A DNA stretch of 64,000 bases from positions 62,001 to 126,000 of the forward strand of contig JAFSYI010000083.1 in the NCBI GenBank assembly GCA_017450065.1, given 5' to 3'. The stretch's first letter is position 1, and every line of letters starts with the position of its first letter. The notes below the pieces were generated by a model. It was not told where the DNA came from. It saw only the letters and a program-made list of their open reading frames with translations, and made no database searches. The DNA is from Lachnospiraceae bacterium (GTDB lineage: Bacteria > Bacillota > Clostridia > Lachnospirales > Lachnospiraceae). The translations under genes and the position numbers were made by a program. Positions 27,582-36,346 of the stretch are shown one piece after another.

Positions 27582-28292
27582 ATGGGGGATGAACTGAAGG
27601 TTCCCGAGCATGTGGCCATCATCCTGGATGGTAACGGACGATGGGCCAAGAGCAAAGGGATGCCAAGAAATTACGGACATATACAGGGGGCAAAGGCCGT
27701 TGAGGATATGTGTGAGATAGCATGGAACCGCGGAATTAAGTATCTGACCGTATATGCGTTTTCCACAGAGAACTGGTCGAGACCGGATGATGAAGTGGAG
27801 GCTCTTATGGGACTTCTCCGGAATTACTTAAAGACCTGTATAAAAAGAGCAAAAAAGAATAATATGTGTGTGAGGATACTCGGTGACAAATCAAAACTTG
27901 CCGAGGATATACAGAAGAGTATTTACGAACTTGAGCAGATGAGCAGGGATTTTGACGGACTTCATTTTCAGGTGGCGATCAACTACGGAAGCCGGGATGA
28001 GATGCTGAGAGCAGTGAACAGGATCATTAAGGACAGGGATGCAGGCCATGTGGGAGATGCTGAAGTAAGTACTGAGCTGTTTGAATCATATCTGGATACA
28101 GCAGGCCTGCCGGCACCGGATCTTCTCATCCGTACCAGCGGGGAGCAGAGGCTCAGTAATTTCCTTTTGTGGCAGCTGGCCTATACCGAATTCTATTTTA
28201 CCGATGTACATTGGCCGGATTTCGGTGCGGAAGAGCTGGAGAAAGCCATTGAAGCATATAATAAACGGGAACGAAGATTCGGAGGTGTGTAG
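27582..28292 (+). CDS. uppS: Undecaprenyl diphosphate synthase
   Basis: Makes the C55 lipid carrier for cell-wall synthesis from isopentenyl diphosphate. Cis-prenyltransferase motifs are clear: AIILDGNGRWAKSKGMPRNYGH with catalytic D16, YAFSTENWSRP, VAINYGSRDEM, and the end pattern DLLIRTSGEQRLSNFLLWQLAYTEF. It is 236 residues long. ACGGAGG lies ahead of the ATG. The cdsA gene follows after two bases. Confidence 0.97.
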   Translation: MGDELKVPEHVAIILDGNGRWAKSKGMPRNYGHIQGAKAVEDMCEIAWNRGIKYLTVYAFSTENWSRPDDEVEALMGLLRNYLKTCIKRAKKNNMCVRILGDKSKLAEDIQKSIYELEQMSRDFDGLHFQVAINYGSRDEMLRAVNRIIKDRDAGHVGDAEVSTELFESYLDTAGLPAPDLLIRTSGEQRLSNFLLWQLAYTEFYFTDVHWPDFGAEELEKAIEAYNKRERRFGGV

Positions 28293-28294
28293 AA

Positions 28295-29134
28295 ATGTTT
28301 AAGACCAGAGTGATAAGCGGAGTGGCGTTGGTTATCCTTATTGCGATAATGAATTTTTCGGGCGGACCGGTAATGGCCCTGATCCTGTTCCTGTTATCGG
28401 TACAGGGTCTGTTTGAATTCTACAGAGCCATAGGAGTATATGATGAATCAGGGGATGGAAAACACAGTCTCATAGAGAATATAGGATATGCCGGGAGCGC
28501 TGTTTATTATGCCGCAGCCATGATCTTCAATAACAACAGCATAGTCAAGCTTATACTTATTCTTTGCGTGGTTCTTCTTGCCATGCTTGCCGCATATGTA
28601 TTAACATTTCCGAAGTACAGCGGTGAGATGATCATGAAAGCCTTCTTTGGATTCATGTATGTACCCGTGATGATGTGTTTCATATTTCTTACAAGAAATA
28701 TACAGGGAGGTGCGTATCTGGTATGGCTTATTTACATCTCTTCATGGATAAGTGATACATGCGCATATCTGATAGGATCAAGGTATGGAAGGATCAGGCT
28801 TGCGCCCGAGCTTTCTCCGGCAAAATCCGTTGAAGGTGCCATTGGCGGCATAGCGGGATCGGCATTTATATCTGTGATATTTTCCGTTTTCTTTATGAAA
28901 CAGTACGGTTCCGGGTTTGTTCTGGGCCCTCTGTGGTTTATGCTGATCGGCATTGTCGGATCGATAGCTTCACAGGTAGGAGATCTTGCAGCCTCGGCAT
29001 TTAAGAGAAATCATGATGTTAAGGACTACGGAGTCATAATTCCCGGACATGGTGGGATACTTGACAGATTTGACAGTGTTATCTTTACAGCTCCCATGAT
29101 CTATTTCCTCGCAGAGCTTATTATAAAACTGTAA
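28295..29134 (+). CDS. cdsA: Phosphatidate cytidylyltransferase
   Basis: Integral membrane enzyme that makes CDP-diacylglycerol, the precursor of most phospholipids. It has about eight hydrophobic helices and the family signature near the C-terminus: SQVGDLAASAFKRNHDVKDYG followed by PGHGGILDRFDSVIF. Length 279 is typical. It begins two bases after uppS (GGAGGTGT site overlapping the uppS end) and is followed by dxr. Confidence 0.96.
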   Translation: MFKTRVISGVALVILIAIMNFSGGPVMALILFLLSVQGLFEFYRAIGVYDESGDGKHSLIENIGYAGSAVYYAAAMIFNNNSIVKLILILCVVLLAMLAAYVLTFPKYSGEMIMKAFFGFMYVPVMMCFIFLTRNIQGGAYLVWLIYISSWISDTCAYLIGSRYGRIRLAPELSPAKSVEGAIGGIAGSAFISVIFSVFFMKQYGSGFVLGPLWFMLIGIVGSIASQVGDLAASAFKRNHDVKDYGVIIPGHGGILDRFDSVIFTAPMIYFLAELIIKL

Positions 29135-29149
29135 CTTAAGGTGAGTATA

Positions 29150-30295
29150 ATGAAGGTATTATCCATTCTCGGTTCCACCGGCTCGATAGGAACCCAGACA
29201 CTTGATATAGTAAGAGCCAACAAAGAAGAATTAAGGGTCGGCGCACTGGCGGCCGGCTCCAACATAGACCTGCTTGAAAAACAGATACGGGAGTTCAGAC
29301 CGGGGCTTGCGGCTGTCTATGATGAAAAGAAAGCAGAGGAGCTCAGGATAAGAACAGCAGATCTTAATGTGAAGATAGCCGGAGGCATGGATGGCGTTAT
29401 TGAAGCCGCTGTATACGGAGATTCGGATACCGTTGTAACCTCAATGGTGGGTATGATCGGTATACGTCCGACCGTGGCTGCAATAAAGGCAGGTAAGAAC
29501 ATAGCCCTTGCCAATAAGGAGACTCTCGTATGCGCGGGACATATTATAATGCCTATGGCGGAAGAGTACAATGTATCCATTCTGCCGGTTGACAGTGAGC
29601 ACAGTGCGATATTCCAGTCCATGAACGGTGAGAACAGGAAGAGGATATCAAAGATACTTCTGACTGCATCCGGAGGACCCTTCAGAGGTAAGAAAAGAGA
29701 AGAATTAAGTAAAATGACGGTTGAGGATGCTCTGAAGCATCCGAACTGGTCTATGGGAAGAAAGATTACGGTTGATTCTGCGACACTCGTAAATAAAGGG
29801 CTTGAGGTGATGGAGGCCGGATGGCTGTTTGATGTACCTACAGACCGGATCCAGGTGGTTGTTCATCCTCAGAGTATTATACATTCGATGGTTGAATACG
29901 AGGACGGAGCGGTGATCGCACAGCTTGGGATGCCTGATATGAAGCTTCCCATACAGTATGCCCTGTTTTATCCCGACAGACGTTATCTTGATGCCAAAAG
30001 AGTAGATTTCTTCAGGCTGAAGGAAATTACTTTTGAGGAGCCTGATACAGATACATTCAGAGGACTTAAGCTTGCGATGAGGGCGTCGGCGGAGGGAGGT
30101 TCAATGCCTACGGTCTTCAACGCGGCCAATGAGAAGGCGGTTGCAATGTTCCTTGACAGGAAAACAGGTTTCCTGGATATATACGATATCATAGAGTCAG
30201 CCATGGATGCGCACAGTACGATCCCGGATCCTGATATCGATTCAATACTGGAAACGGAAAAGGAAACCTACAGGTATGTAGAAAGCAGGTGGTAA
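29150..30295 (+). CDS. dxr: 1-deoxy-D-xylulose 5-phosphate reductoisomerase
   Basis: Second enzyme of the MEP isoprenoid pathway; it makes MEP from DXP with NADPH. Seen here: NADPH loop LGSTGSIGTQTLDIV, ALANKETLVCAG, metal site LPVDSEHSAIFQ, substrate loop TASGGPFRG and later NPSWSMGRK-type segment (HPNWSMGRKITVDSATL). ATG 29150 is chosen because AAGGTGAG at 29138-29145 spaces it properly; the GTG at 29141 is part of that site. The protein is 381 residues. Its product pathway feeds uppS in the same operon. Confidence 0.96.
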   Translation: MKVLSILGSTGSIGTQTLDIVRANKEELRVGALAAGSNIDLLEKQIREFRPGLAAVYDEKKAEELRIRTADLNVKIAGGMDGVIEAAVYGDSDTVVTSMVGMIGIRPTVAAIKAGKNIALANKETLVCAGHIIMPMAEEYNVSILPVDSEHSAIFQSMNGENRKRISKILLTASGGPFRGKKREELSKMTVEDALKHPNWSMGRKITVDSATLVNKGLEVMEAGWLFDVPTDRIQVVVHPQSIIHSMVEYEDGAVIAQLGMPDMKLPIQYALFYPDRRYLDAKRVDFFRLKEITFEEPDTDTFRGLKLAMRASAEGGSMPTVFNAANEKAVAMFLDRKTGFLDIYDIIESAMDAHSTIPDPDIDSILETEKETYRYVESRW

Positions 30296-30296
30296 A

Positions 30297-31355
30297 GTGG
30301 ATCGTATAGTCAGCTTAATATATACGTTGTTGATAATCTGTATTGTCGTTGTGGTGCATGAATTCGGGCACTATATCATTGCCAGATCAAATGGGATATA
30401 TGTAAAGGAATTCTGGGTGGGGTTCGGCCCGACTCTTCTTTCGTTTACAAAGAATGATACCCTGTTTTGTCTTAAACCGATACCGTTTGGAGGAGCATGC
30501 ATATTTGAAGACGACCCCGAATGTGAAGAACCGGAAAAACTATATGGAAATTCGGGCGTATGGGCAAGGATACTGACAACATTTGCCGGTCCGATGTTTA
30601 ACATAGTACTTGCCTTTGTCTTAAGTGTGCTTATCCTTTCGCTGGCAGCTTCAAGCGTGGTCATGACAACCGAACTGGTGGAAGTGACCAATGGTTCGCC
30701 TGCGCAGGCAGCCGGACTGAAAAAAGGCGATATAATAAGAAAATACAACGGCAAAAATGTTGATATCTCAACCGAAGTGATCATATTTAATACGGTGGCC
30801 GACGGTGAACCTGTAGCACTTACCTATGAAAGGGAAGGAAAGCTGTACAATGTATCCGTAAGGCCCGAATACTCTGAGAAATACGGAAGATATCTGTTCG
30901 GTATCAATTTCGGGACAAGTCTTAAAGAGTGGTCATCGACGGATATCCTTAAGTATTCGGTTTATTATGTGAGGATGAACATACGGAGTACGGTTTACGG
31001 TCTTAAGGGACTCTTTGCCGGAAGGCTCGGAATGGACAGCTTAAGCGGTCCGGTAGGTACAGCCAAGATAGTAGGAGATGTATATATGGAGGCAAAACAG
31101 GAAGGACTGCCTACGGTTGTGCTTAATATGCTGAATCTTGCCCTGATCATTTCGGCAAGCCTTGGTATAATGAACCTTCTGCCGCTTCCGGGACTCGACG
31201 GTGGCAAGCTTATACTTCTGTTCATTGAGGCGATACGAAGGAAGCCGGTCGGAAGGGATAAGGAAGCAGTGGTGAATTTCGTCGGATTTGCCGTGCTGAT
31301 GATAATAATGGTAATTGTTATGTATAATGATATCCTTAAATTTGTAAGGAAATAA
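30297..31355 (+). CDS. rseP: Site-2 intramembrane metalloprotease RseP/RasP
   Basis: Membrane zinc protease that cleaves anti-sigma factors and signal-peptide remnants. The zinc motif HEFGH begins at H21 within the first helix. A PDZ domain lies around residues 115-185 (VEVTNGSPAQAAGLKKGDII), and the second active-site motif NLLPLPGLDGGKL lies near residue 296. The start is GTG at 30297, one base after the dxr stop and behind AGGTGG. It completes the conserved uppS-cdsA-dxr-rseP block. Confidence 0.95.
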   Translation: MDRIVSLIYTLLIICIVVVVHEFGHYIIARSNGIYVKEFWVGFGPTLLSFTKNDTLFCLKPIPFGGACIFEDDPECEEPEKLYGNSGVWARILTTFAGPMFNIVLAFVLSVLILSLAASSVVMTTELVEVTNGSPAQAAGLKKGDIIRKYNGKNVDISTEVIIFNTVADGEPVALTYEREGKLYNVSVRPEYSEKYGRYLFGINFGTSLKEWSSTDILKYSVYYVRMNIRSTVYGLKGLFAGRLGMDSLSGPVGTAKIVGDVYMEAKQEGLPTVVLNMLNLALIISASLGIMNLLPLPGLDGGKLILLFIEAIRRKPVGRDKEAVVNFVGFAVLMIIMVIVMYNDILKFVRK

Positions 31356-31358
31356 GAA

Positions 31359-33563
31359 ATGGGTGCAATTGCTCTGATAAGGTGGCTTATAGCCTGCTTC
31401 GCTGTTTCGATGCTTATGAAGCCGGTTTTTGATTTCAGGGGGCTGCGTTTGACGGATGAGGGCTTTTCAATGAGCTTCGGGATCGGAACGGCAGTCTCTT
31501 TTTTTCCTGTTTTCTGGCTCTGTGTGATCACAGGCTGCCCCTTTAACACAGTTACATGCAGGATGGGTCTGATCCTTACATCACTATGCTTTGGCATTAT
31601 AAAATTAAGGAAGGGCTCCCGGAAGAAAGTACGCATGACAGTTCCTGAAAGAACGGCAGCGGAAAGACGAAGGAGGTTCTTAACGGGATTCTTTGTTTTC
31701 GCCGTTCTTCTGACAGCTGCGGCCTATATAAAAGGCTTTAAACCGATGATCGATTACCAGACCGAGCAGTATATGGATTTTGGCTTTATGAAAGCCATGT
31801 ACCGTCAGCAGAAGCTTCCTCCGGACGATATGTGGTGTACCGGTGAGAGGATAAATTATTATTATCTCGGACAGGCGATAGCGGTATGGCTGTGCAGGAT
31901 AAGCGGTGTGACACCCGGGTATGGTTACAATCTTATGCTCTGCACACTGTTTGCTTCACTTATGATGACAGTATACACGTTGGTGGAGGCATTCCTTCGG
32001 GCATACAGGGGGATGGGCAGGGCAGGTGCTTATACCGGAGGAGCGGCGGCTGCACTCATGTGCGCACTTGGAGGAAACGGACACTGGATAATCTACGGGA
32101 TCGTACAGCAGCTGTATCACAAGGTAAGAGGCACTGAACCGTCGAAGAGATACTGGTTTCCGGAATCCACGGTATATATCGGTAATTATCCCGATATCCC
32201 CGATAAGGGTAAACATGAGTTTCCTTCATATACGCTGATCCTCGGAGATCTGCATGCACATGTATGCAATATGCTCTTTACGATCCCGCTGCTTGCGGTA
32301 CTCCTTGATTATGCATTATGCGAAACGGATGGCAGCGATCCATATTCTCCGTATGAAAGCGTAAATGGCCATACCGGACGCGGTAAGAAGCGTATGCGTG
32401 ATCTTACGGCACAGATATGCAGTCCGCATATGATCCTGACGGGAATAATGCTGGGACTGTTCAAGGGAGTTAATTATTGGGATTTTCCCATATATTACGT
32501 GGTTGCCGGAGCCGTGATCCTGTTTACGGATATCAAGAAGGAAGGCATAAGTATGTCAACCCTGGCGAAGGTGCTGCTTAAGGGTGCATTTATCCTGCTG
32601 CTTTCGGCATTCATCATCCTTCCGTTCACTGTAAATTATGTAAAACCCGTGTCGGGTATACATTTTGCAGACGGTCACTCGCCCTTATACAAGCTTATTA
32701 TCATCTGGTTTGCCCACGTTATCATGGCCTCGGTACTGATAATATATATCATGACGGGGCGGAACGGGAGAAAGGCCGGGGGGACGGAAGGCGTAATGGC
32801 TGCTCTTGCACTGTGCGGACTCGGGCTTCTGCTTATGCCGGAAATAATATATGTTAAGGATATATACGGTGATGCCTATCAGCGGTATAATACGATGTTT
32901 AAGCTCACCTTCCAGGGATTCATACTGCTGTCCCTAAGCTCGGGGATGTGTATAGGATTACTGCTTGACAGAGGCATGACTTTAGTAAAAAATAATAAAA
33001 AGACAGGCTCGTTCATGCTCATCGGTTCGTTTGTGTTCTGCATATGGGTATTGTTGCTTGCGGGCTATACGGTTTGGTCGGTCAGAGCATGGTTCGGGAA
33101 TATATTCAGGACGGAGAACAGGACCGGGATTTCCGCAGTAAGCTTTATTGACAATGACAGATCGTTTGAAAATGAGAGAGATGCCATAGAAATACTTAAT
33201 TCGGATAAGGACAGGGAGCTGCGTATCATTGAGGAGGCCGGTAACAGCTACTCCCCGGAAAACAGACTGTCGGTGTTCACAGGGGCATCCACCGTATCCG
33301 GATGGTATGTTCATGAATGGGTCTGGCATAATGACAGTGAAGAGGTGAGGGAACGGCACAAAGAGGTTAACAACTTCTACAGCTGCGGATATGAGGATTA
33401 CTGCAGGGCACTGATTTTGAAATATGATATCGATTATATATATGTCGGTCCGAAGGTGCTTGAAAAATATAACGTGGATCCTGCAGGCTTTTCGGGGCTC
33501 GGGGAGCATGTCTGGGAGAGCGCTGACGGAAGATATATGCTTATCAGAGTGTTTAAGGACTGA
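31359..33563 (+). CDS. Large DUF2298 (YYY-motif) membrane protein, possible glycosyltransferase
   Basis: A 734-residue protein with about 12-14 hydrophobic segments. It carries the tyrosine-rich YYY pattern of DUF2298: ERINYYYLGQAIAVWLCRISGV, preceded by an acidic segment DYQTEQYMDFGFMKAM, and later DAYQRYNTMFKLTFQGF. DUF2298 proteins are thought to belong to the GT-C type membrane glycosyltransferases, but no substrate is established. The last 100 residues are soluble and probably extracytoplasmic. It begins three bases after rseP, an uncommon partner for that gene. Confidence 0.8.
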   Translation: MGAIALIRWLIACFAVSMLMKPVFDFRGLRLTDEGFSMSFGIGTAVSFFPVFWLCVITGCPFNTVTCRMGLILTSLCFGIIKLRKGSRKKVRMTVPERTAAERRRRFLTGFFVFAVLLTAAAYIKGFKPMIDYQTEQYMDFGFMKAMYRQQKLPPDDMWCTGERINYYYLGQAIAVWLCRISGVTPGYGYNLMLCTLFASLMMTVYTLVEAFLRAYRGMGRAGAYTGGAAAALMCALGGNGHWIIYGIVQQLYHKVRGTEPSKRYWFPESTVYIGNYPDIPDKGKHEFPSYTLILGDLHAHVCNMLFTIPLLAVLLDYALCETDGSDPYSPYESVNGHTGRGKKRMRDLTAQICSPHMILTGIMLGLFKGVNYWDFPIYYVVAGAVILFTDIKKEGISMSTLAKVLLKGAFILLLSAFIILPFTVNYVKPVSGIHFADGHSPLYKLIIIWFAHVIMASVLIIYIMTGRNGRKAGGTEGVMAALALCGLGLLLMPEIIYVKDIYGDAYQRYNTMFKLTFQGFILLSLSSGMCIGLLLDRGMTLVKNNKKTGSFMLIGSFVFCIWVLLLAGYTVWSVRAWFGNIFRTENRTGISAVSFIDNDRSFENERDAIEILNSDKDRELRIIEEAGNSYSPENRLSVFTGASTVSGWYVHEWVWHNDSEEVRERHKEVNNFYSCGYEDYCRALILKYDIDYIYVGPKVLEKYNVDPAGFSGLGEHVWESADGRYMLIRVFKD

Positions 33564-33637
33564 ATCTGCAGCCTTAAGATAAAAGGATACGACCGTGATC
33601 TGATTCCGGTAATAAAATATGGTGAGGTTACTGCCCG

Positions 33638-35323
33638 ATGAAAAAAAAGATAGAAACCATAAAACAGAGGATCGCAGCGCATAAGGTACAGAAGGAGCTG
33701 CAGAAAGGCAGACGGGATAAGGGTGCAACGATCAAGAGGATAGTGGCATTTTTTAACAGATATCTGGCTGTCTGTTTTGTGTTTATTCTGGTTTATCTCT
33801 TCCTGTTATATCTGCTGGTGAGGGTTGAACGAAATGTTCCCGGTTCGACCATAAAAACAATGGGACACGCCATATGGTATTCCCTGGCGACACTGACAAC
33901 GGTCGGATACGGAGATTTCTATCCGGTGACACCGGCGGGACGTGTCATAGCATCCGTTTTCCTTGTACTGGGTATCGGCCTTTTGGGTTTCTTTGTAGGC
34001 TTCATGGTTGAATTCTTTGCAAGGATAAGACCGGCGGTCATTCTTTCGATCAATGCGGCAAAGCCATGGTATATATTCACGGCCAGGTCGCCGCAGGCAA
34101 TGATATTTGCCGAGAATCTTAAGGCTGTCCGCCATGATGCAATGATAATTTACGCTTCCACAAAGGACGATGACAAAAGCTCGAGGTTTATCTCGGTATC
34201 ATGGCCGGTTGAGGAACTTATAGAACGGCGTGGTTCGCTGTATGATGCACATGTCATGTGCATGAAGGAAAATGAAATGGAGAATTTCCTCGATGCTGTG
34301 GCTCTGTCGGATATCGAGGTTCCGATAATCTGTCTTGCGGATTTTACTCCCGCACATCATCCGATGAACATCAATTTCTTCTCGCTTACGGACTGTACCG
34401 CGCGTATATTCTGGCAGCAGTATCCCATAACCGGGAAGACCGAGACGATACTGCTTATAGGGTTTGGAAACGCAGGTTCGGTTATGCTTGACAGGGCTAT
34501 TGAGCTTAATGTCCTGTATGACGATCAGAGCATCCGTTATCATGTGTTCGGCGAATCGAGCGAATACAGAAGGAACCGGAAGCTTCTTTCTGATATAGTT
34601 TCGGTGAATGAGATAGTTGATGACAGGGACTGCATAATTTTCCACGATGATCTGTGGAATACGGATGAAGAGCTGCTGGCTTCGGCTGACAGGATCGTCC
34701 TGTGTGCGGATGAGGAGCAGGAGAATATTGAAATACTGCATACAATACAGAAATTCTTTACCGTAAGAGGTTCGATCTATATTTACAACAGTAATGTCCG
34801 AAGCGTGGCAACGCCGTTCGGGCAGACAAGGGATGTGCTTACTCCGGCATTCGTGCTTCATAACTGCCTGAGTGACATGGCATTGTGCAGACATGAAATG
34901 TTCCGGTTTATGTTTGGCGGAGATATTCCCATGTGGGAGAACCTCAACAGCCTTATTAAGGATATTAATTATGTTACGACCGATCATATAAGTGTGAAGG
35001 TCCGTATGCTGCTTGGTGATGAAGCACCCAATAAGCCCTTCGATGAAATTCCGCCCGAAATACTGAGAAAGGCTGCAGCGGTTTTTGATTCGATGGAGGG
35101 CGAGGAAAAGGAAAGGCTCAGACGCATCGAACATAACAGGAATATCCGCTTCTATAAGCTTCATAATTTCCGCTACGGAGAGACGATTGATGATGAACAG
35201 AGGATCAATCCGCTGATAAGGCCGTATGATGAGCTGGATGAGAGAGGAAAGGTTCTTGCGGATACCTCATGGGCCCTGATCACTGAGCTTGCTTCGCATA
35301 AGGAAGCCAAGAGACGCAGATAG
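33638..35323 (+). CDS. Two-helix K+ channel with RCK-like region and C-terminal RyR-like domain
   Basis: The N-terminal 150 residues form an ion-channel pore: helix at about 30-52, pore loop with selectivity filter TVGYGD (88-93), and a second helix at about 103-126. A cytoplasmic part of about 400 residues follows. It includes a Rossmann-like GFGNAG at 275-280, as in RCK/TrkA-N regulatory domains. Residues about 496-555 resemble an RyR repeat (KLHNFRYGETIDDEQR, NPLIRPYDELDERGKVLADTSW). The filter predicts potassium selectivity. A nucleotide or similar ligand for the soluble part is only an inference. It is on the same strand as the DUF2298 gene, 74 bases away. Confidence 0.8.
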   Translation: MKKKIETIKQRIAAHKVQKELQKGRRDKGATIKRIVAFFNRYLAVCFVFILVYLFLLYLLVRVERNVPGSTIKTMGHAIWYSLATLTTVGYGDFYPVTPAGRVIASVFLVLGIGLLGFFVGFMVEFFARIRPAVILSINAAKPWYIFTARSPQAMIFAENLKAVRHDAMIIYASTKDDDKSSRFISVSWPVEELIERRGSLYDAHVMCMKENEMENFLDAVALSDIEVPIICLADFTPAHHPMNINFFSLTDCTARIFWQQYPITGKTETILLIGFGNAGSVMLDRAIELNVLYDDQSIRYHVFGESSEYRRNRKLLSDIVSVNEIVDDRDCIIFHDDLWNTDEELLASADRIVLCADEEQENIEILHTIQKFFTVRGSIYIYNSNVRSVATPFGQTRDVLTPAFVLHNCLSDMALCRHEMFRFMFGGDIPMWENLNSLIKDINYVTTDHISVKVRMLLGDEAPNKPFDEIPPEILRKAAAVFDSMEGEEKERLRRIEHNRNIRFYKLHNFRYGETIDDEQRINPLIRPYDELDERGKVLADTSWALITELASHKEAKRRR

Positions 35324-35375
35324 AAGAGAGAATGATACAGATCCCATAAAAACAAAATTCAGGGAAGTATGTAAA

Positions 35376-35402
35376 GAGCAGCTGTAAATATTACAGCTGC
35401 TC
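35376..35402. terminator. Strong hairpin between convergent channel gene and metF
   Basis: GAGCAGCTGTAA at 35376-35387 and TTACAGCTGCTC at 35391-35402 form a perfect 12-bp stem with a 3-base loop. The right arm includes the last codons and stop of metF. There is little T tract on either side, so it may stop transcription weakly or protect 3' ends. Confidence 0.55.
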
Positions 35403-36251
35403 AAGTATTGCTTTTACGGTCTTTGCACTGTTCATTGCGTAGATATGTATTCCGTGTACACCCTCTGAGCGAAGAGTACGGATCTGTCCTGCGGCATATT
35501 CGGTACCGTACTTAAACATTTCATCCGGATCGTCACCGTGAAGAGCGATTATGTCGCTTAACTTCTTCGGAACGGAAGAACCCGAGAGCGTTACCGAACG
35601 TCCCAGCTGACCGGCTTTTGTTATGGGCATTATACCGCAGGTTACAGGTATTTCTATCCCGTTTCTGTGAAGCAGGTCGAAATATTTTAAGAAAAGGTCA
35701 TTGTCAAAGCACATCTGGGTGGTCATAAAATCAAGCCCCGCGTCAACCTTGCGTTTTATATTTGCAATGTCAGCCGAAAGACTGTCGGACTCGGGATGCT
35801 TCTCCGGATAACAGGCACCGCCGATACATACGGAATCATGCCTCCGGTCTCTGATATATCCCACCATCTCGTTGGCGTACATGAATTCGCGGCTGTTAAA
35901 CTGCTCGTCCGTCATTGACAGGGGTCTGTCTCCGCGAAGTGCCAAAAGATTCTTTAATGAGGCTTTATCGAATTCGTCAAGCGCTTTGTCAAGGTCTGCT
36001 TTCGTATAACCGACGCAGGTCATGTGACAGAGGGCTTCAATCTTTTTTTCGTTCTGGATGTAGGACGCTACTTCAAGTGTTTTCTTTGAGTTGCTTCCGC
36101 CGGCTCCGTAGGTAACGCTGATGAAATCGGGGTTGAGTGCGGCAAGCTCGTCGATCGTGCTGAATACGCCGGCAAATTCATCATCCTTCTTCGGAGGAAA
36201 TACTTCGAAAGAGAGGAGAGAGGATCCGGAGGCAAATAAATCTTTTATCAT
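35391..36251 (-). CDS. metF: Methylenetetrahydrofolate reductase
   Basis: Flavoenzyme of the TIM-barrel MTHFR family that makes 5-methyltetrahydrofolate. Visible marks: FEVFPPKKDDEF at the start with the catalytic Glu, FISVTYGAGGSNSKKTLEVA, NLLALRGDRP, GGACYPEKHPES and FMTTQMCFDND. It has 286 residues. On the minus strand AAAGGAG stands six bases before the ATG, and a promoter at 36299-36327 faces it. It is a single gene convergent with the channel gene. Confidence 0.96.
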   Translation of the reverse strand: MIKDLFASGSSLLSFEVFPPKKDDEFAGVFSTIDELAALNPDFISVTYGAGGSNSKKTLEVASYIQNEKKIEALCHMTCVGYTKADLDKALDEFDKASLKNLLALRGDRPLSMTDEQFNSREFMYANEMVGYIRDRRHDSVCIGGACYPEKHPESDSLSADIANIKRKVDAGLDFMTTQMCFDNDLFLKYFDLLHRNGIEIPVTCGIMPITKAGQLGRSVTLSGSSVPKKLSDIIALHGDDPDEMFKYGTEYAAGQIRTLRSEGVHGIHIYAMNSAKTVKAILEQL

Positions 36252-36279
36252 GTGGGTCTCCTTTGTTTAAGGCTTTTTA

Positions 36280-36308
36280 TTGATATTTTTGCTCAAATAT
36301 TTTATCAT
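36280..36308 (+). promoter_or_regulatory. Sigma-A-type promoter for the moxR operon
   Basis: TTGATA at 36280-36285, a 17-base spacer and TATCAT at 36303-36308. Each box differs from consensus at one position. Transcription would begin near 36315, about 30 bases before the moxR start. It overlaps the oppositely oriented metF promoter. Confidence 0.6.
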
Positions 36309-36327
36309 ATACATATATTATTTACAA
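36299..36327 (-). promoter_or_regulatory. Sigma-A-type promoter for metF
   Basis: Reading the minus strand: TTGTAA (36327-36322), a 17-base spacer and TAAAAT (36304-36299) preceded by TGA as an extended -10. The -10 box lies inside the region covered by the divergent moxR promoter, so the two may exclude each other. Confidence 0.6.
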
Positions 36328-36346
36328 ACGGATATCGAAGGGAAGA

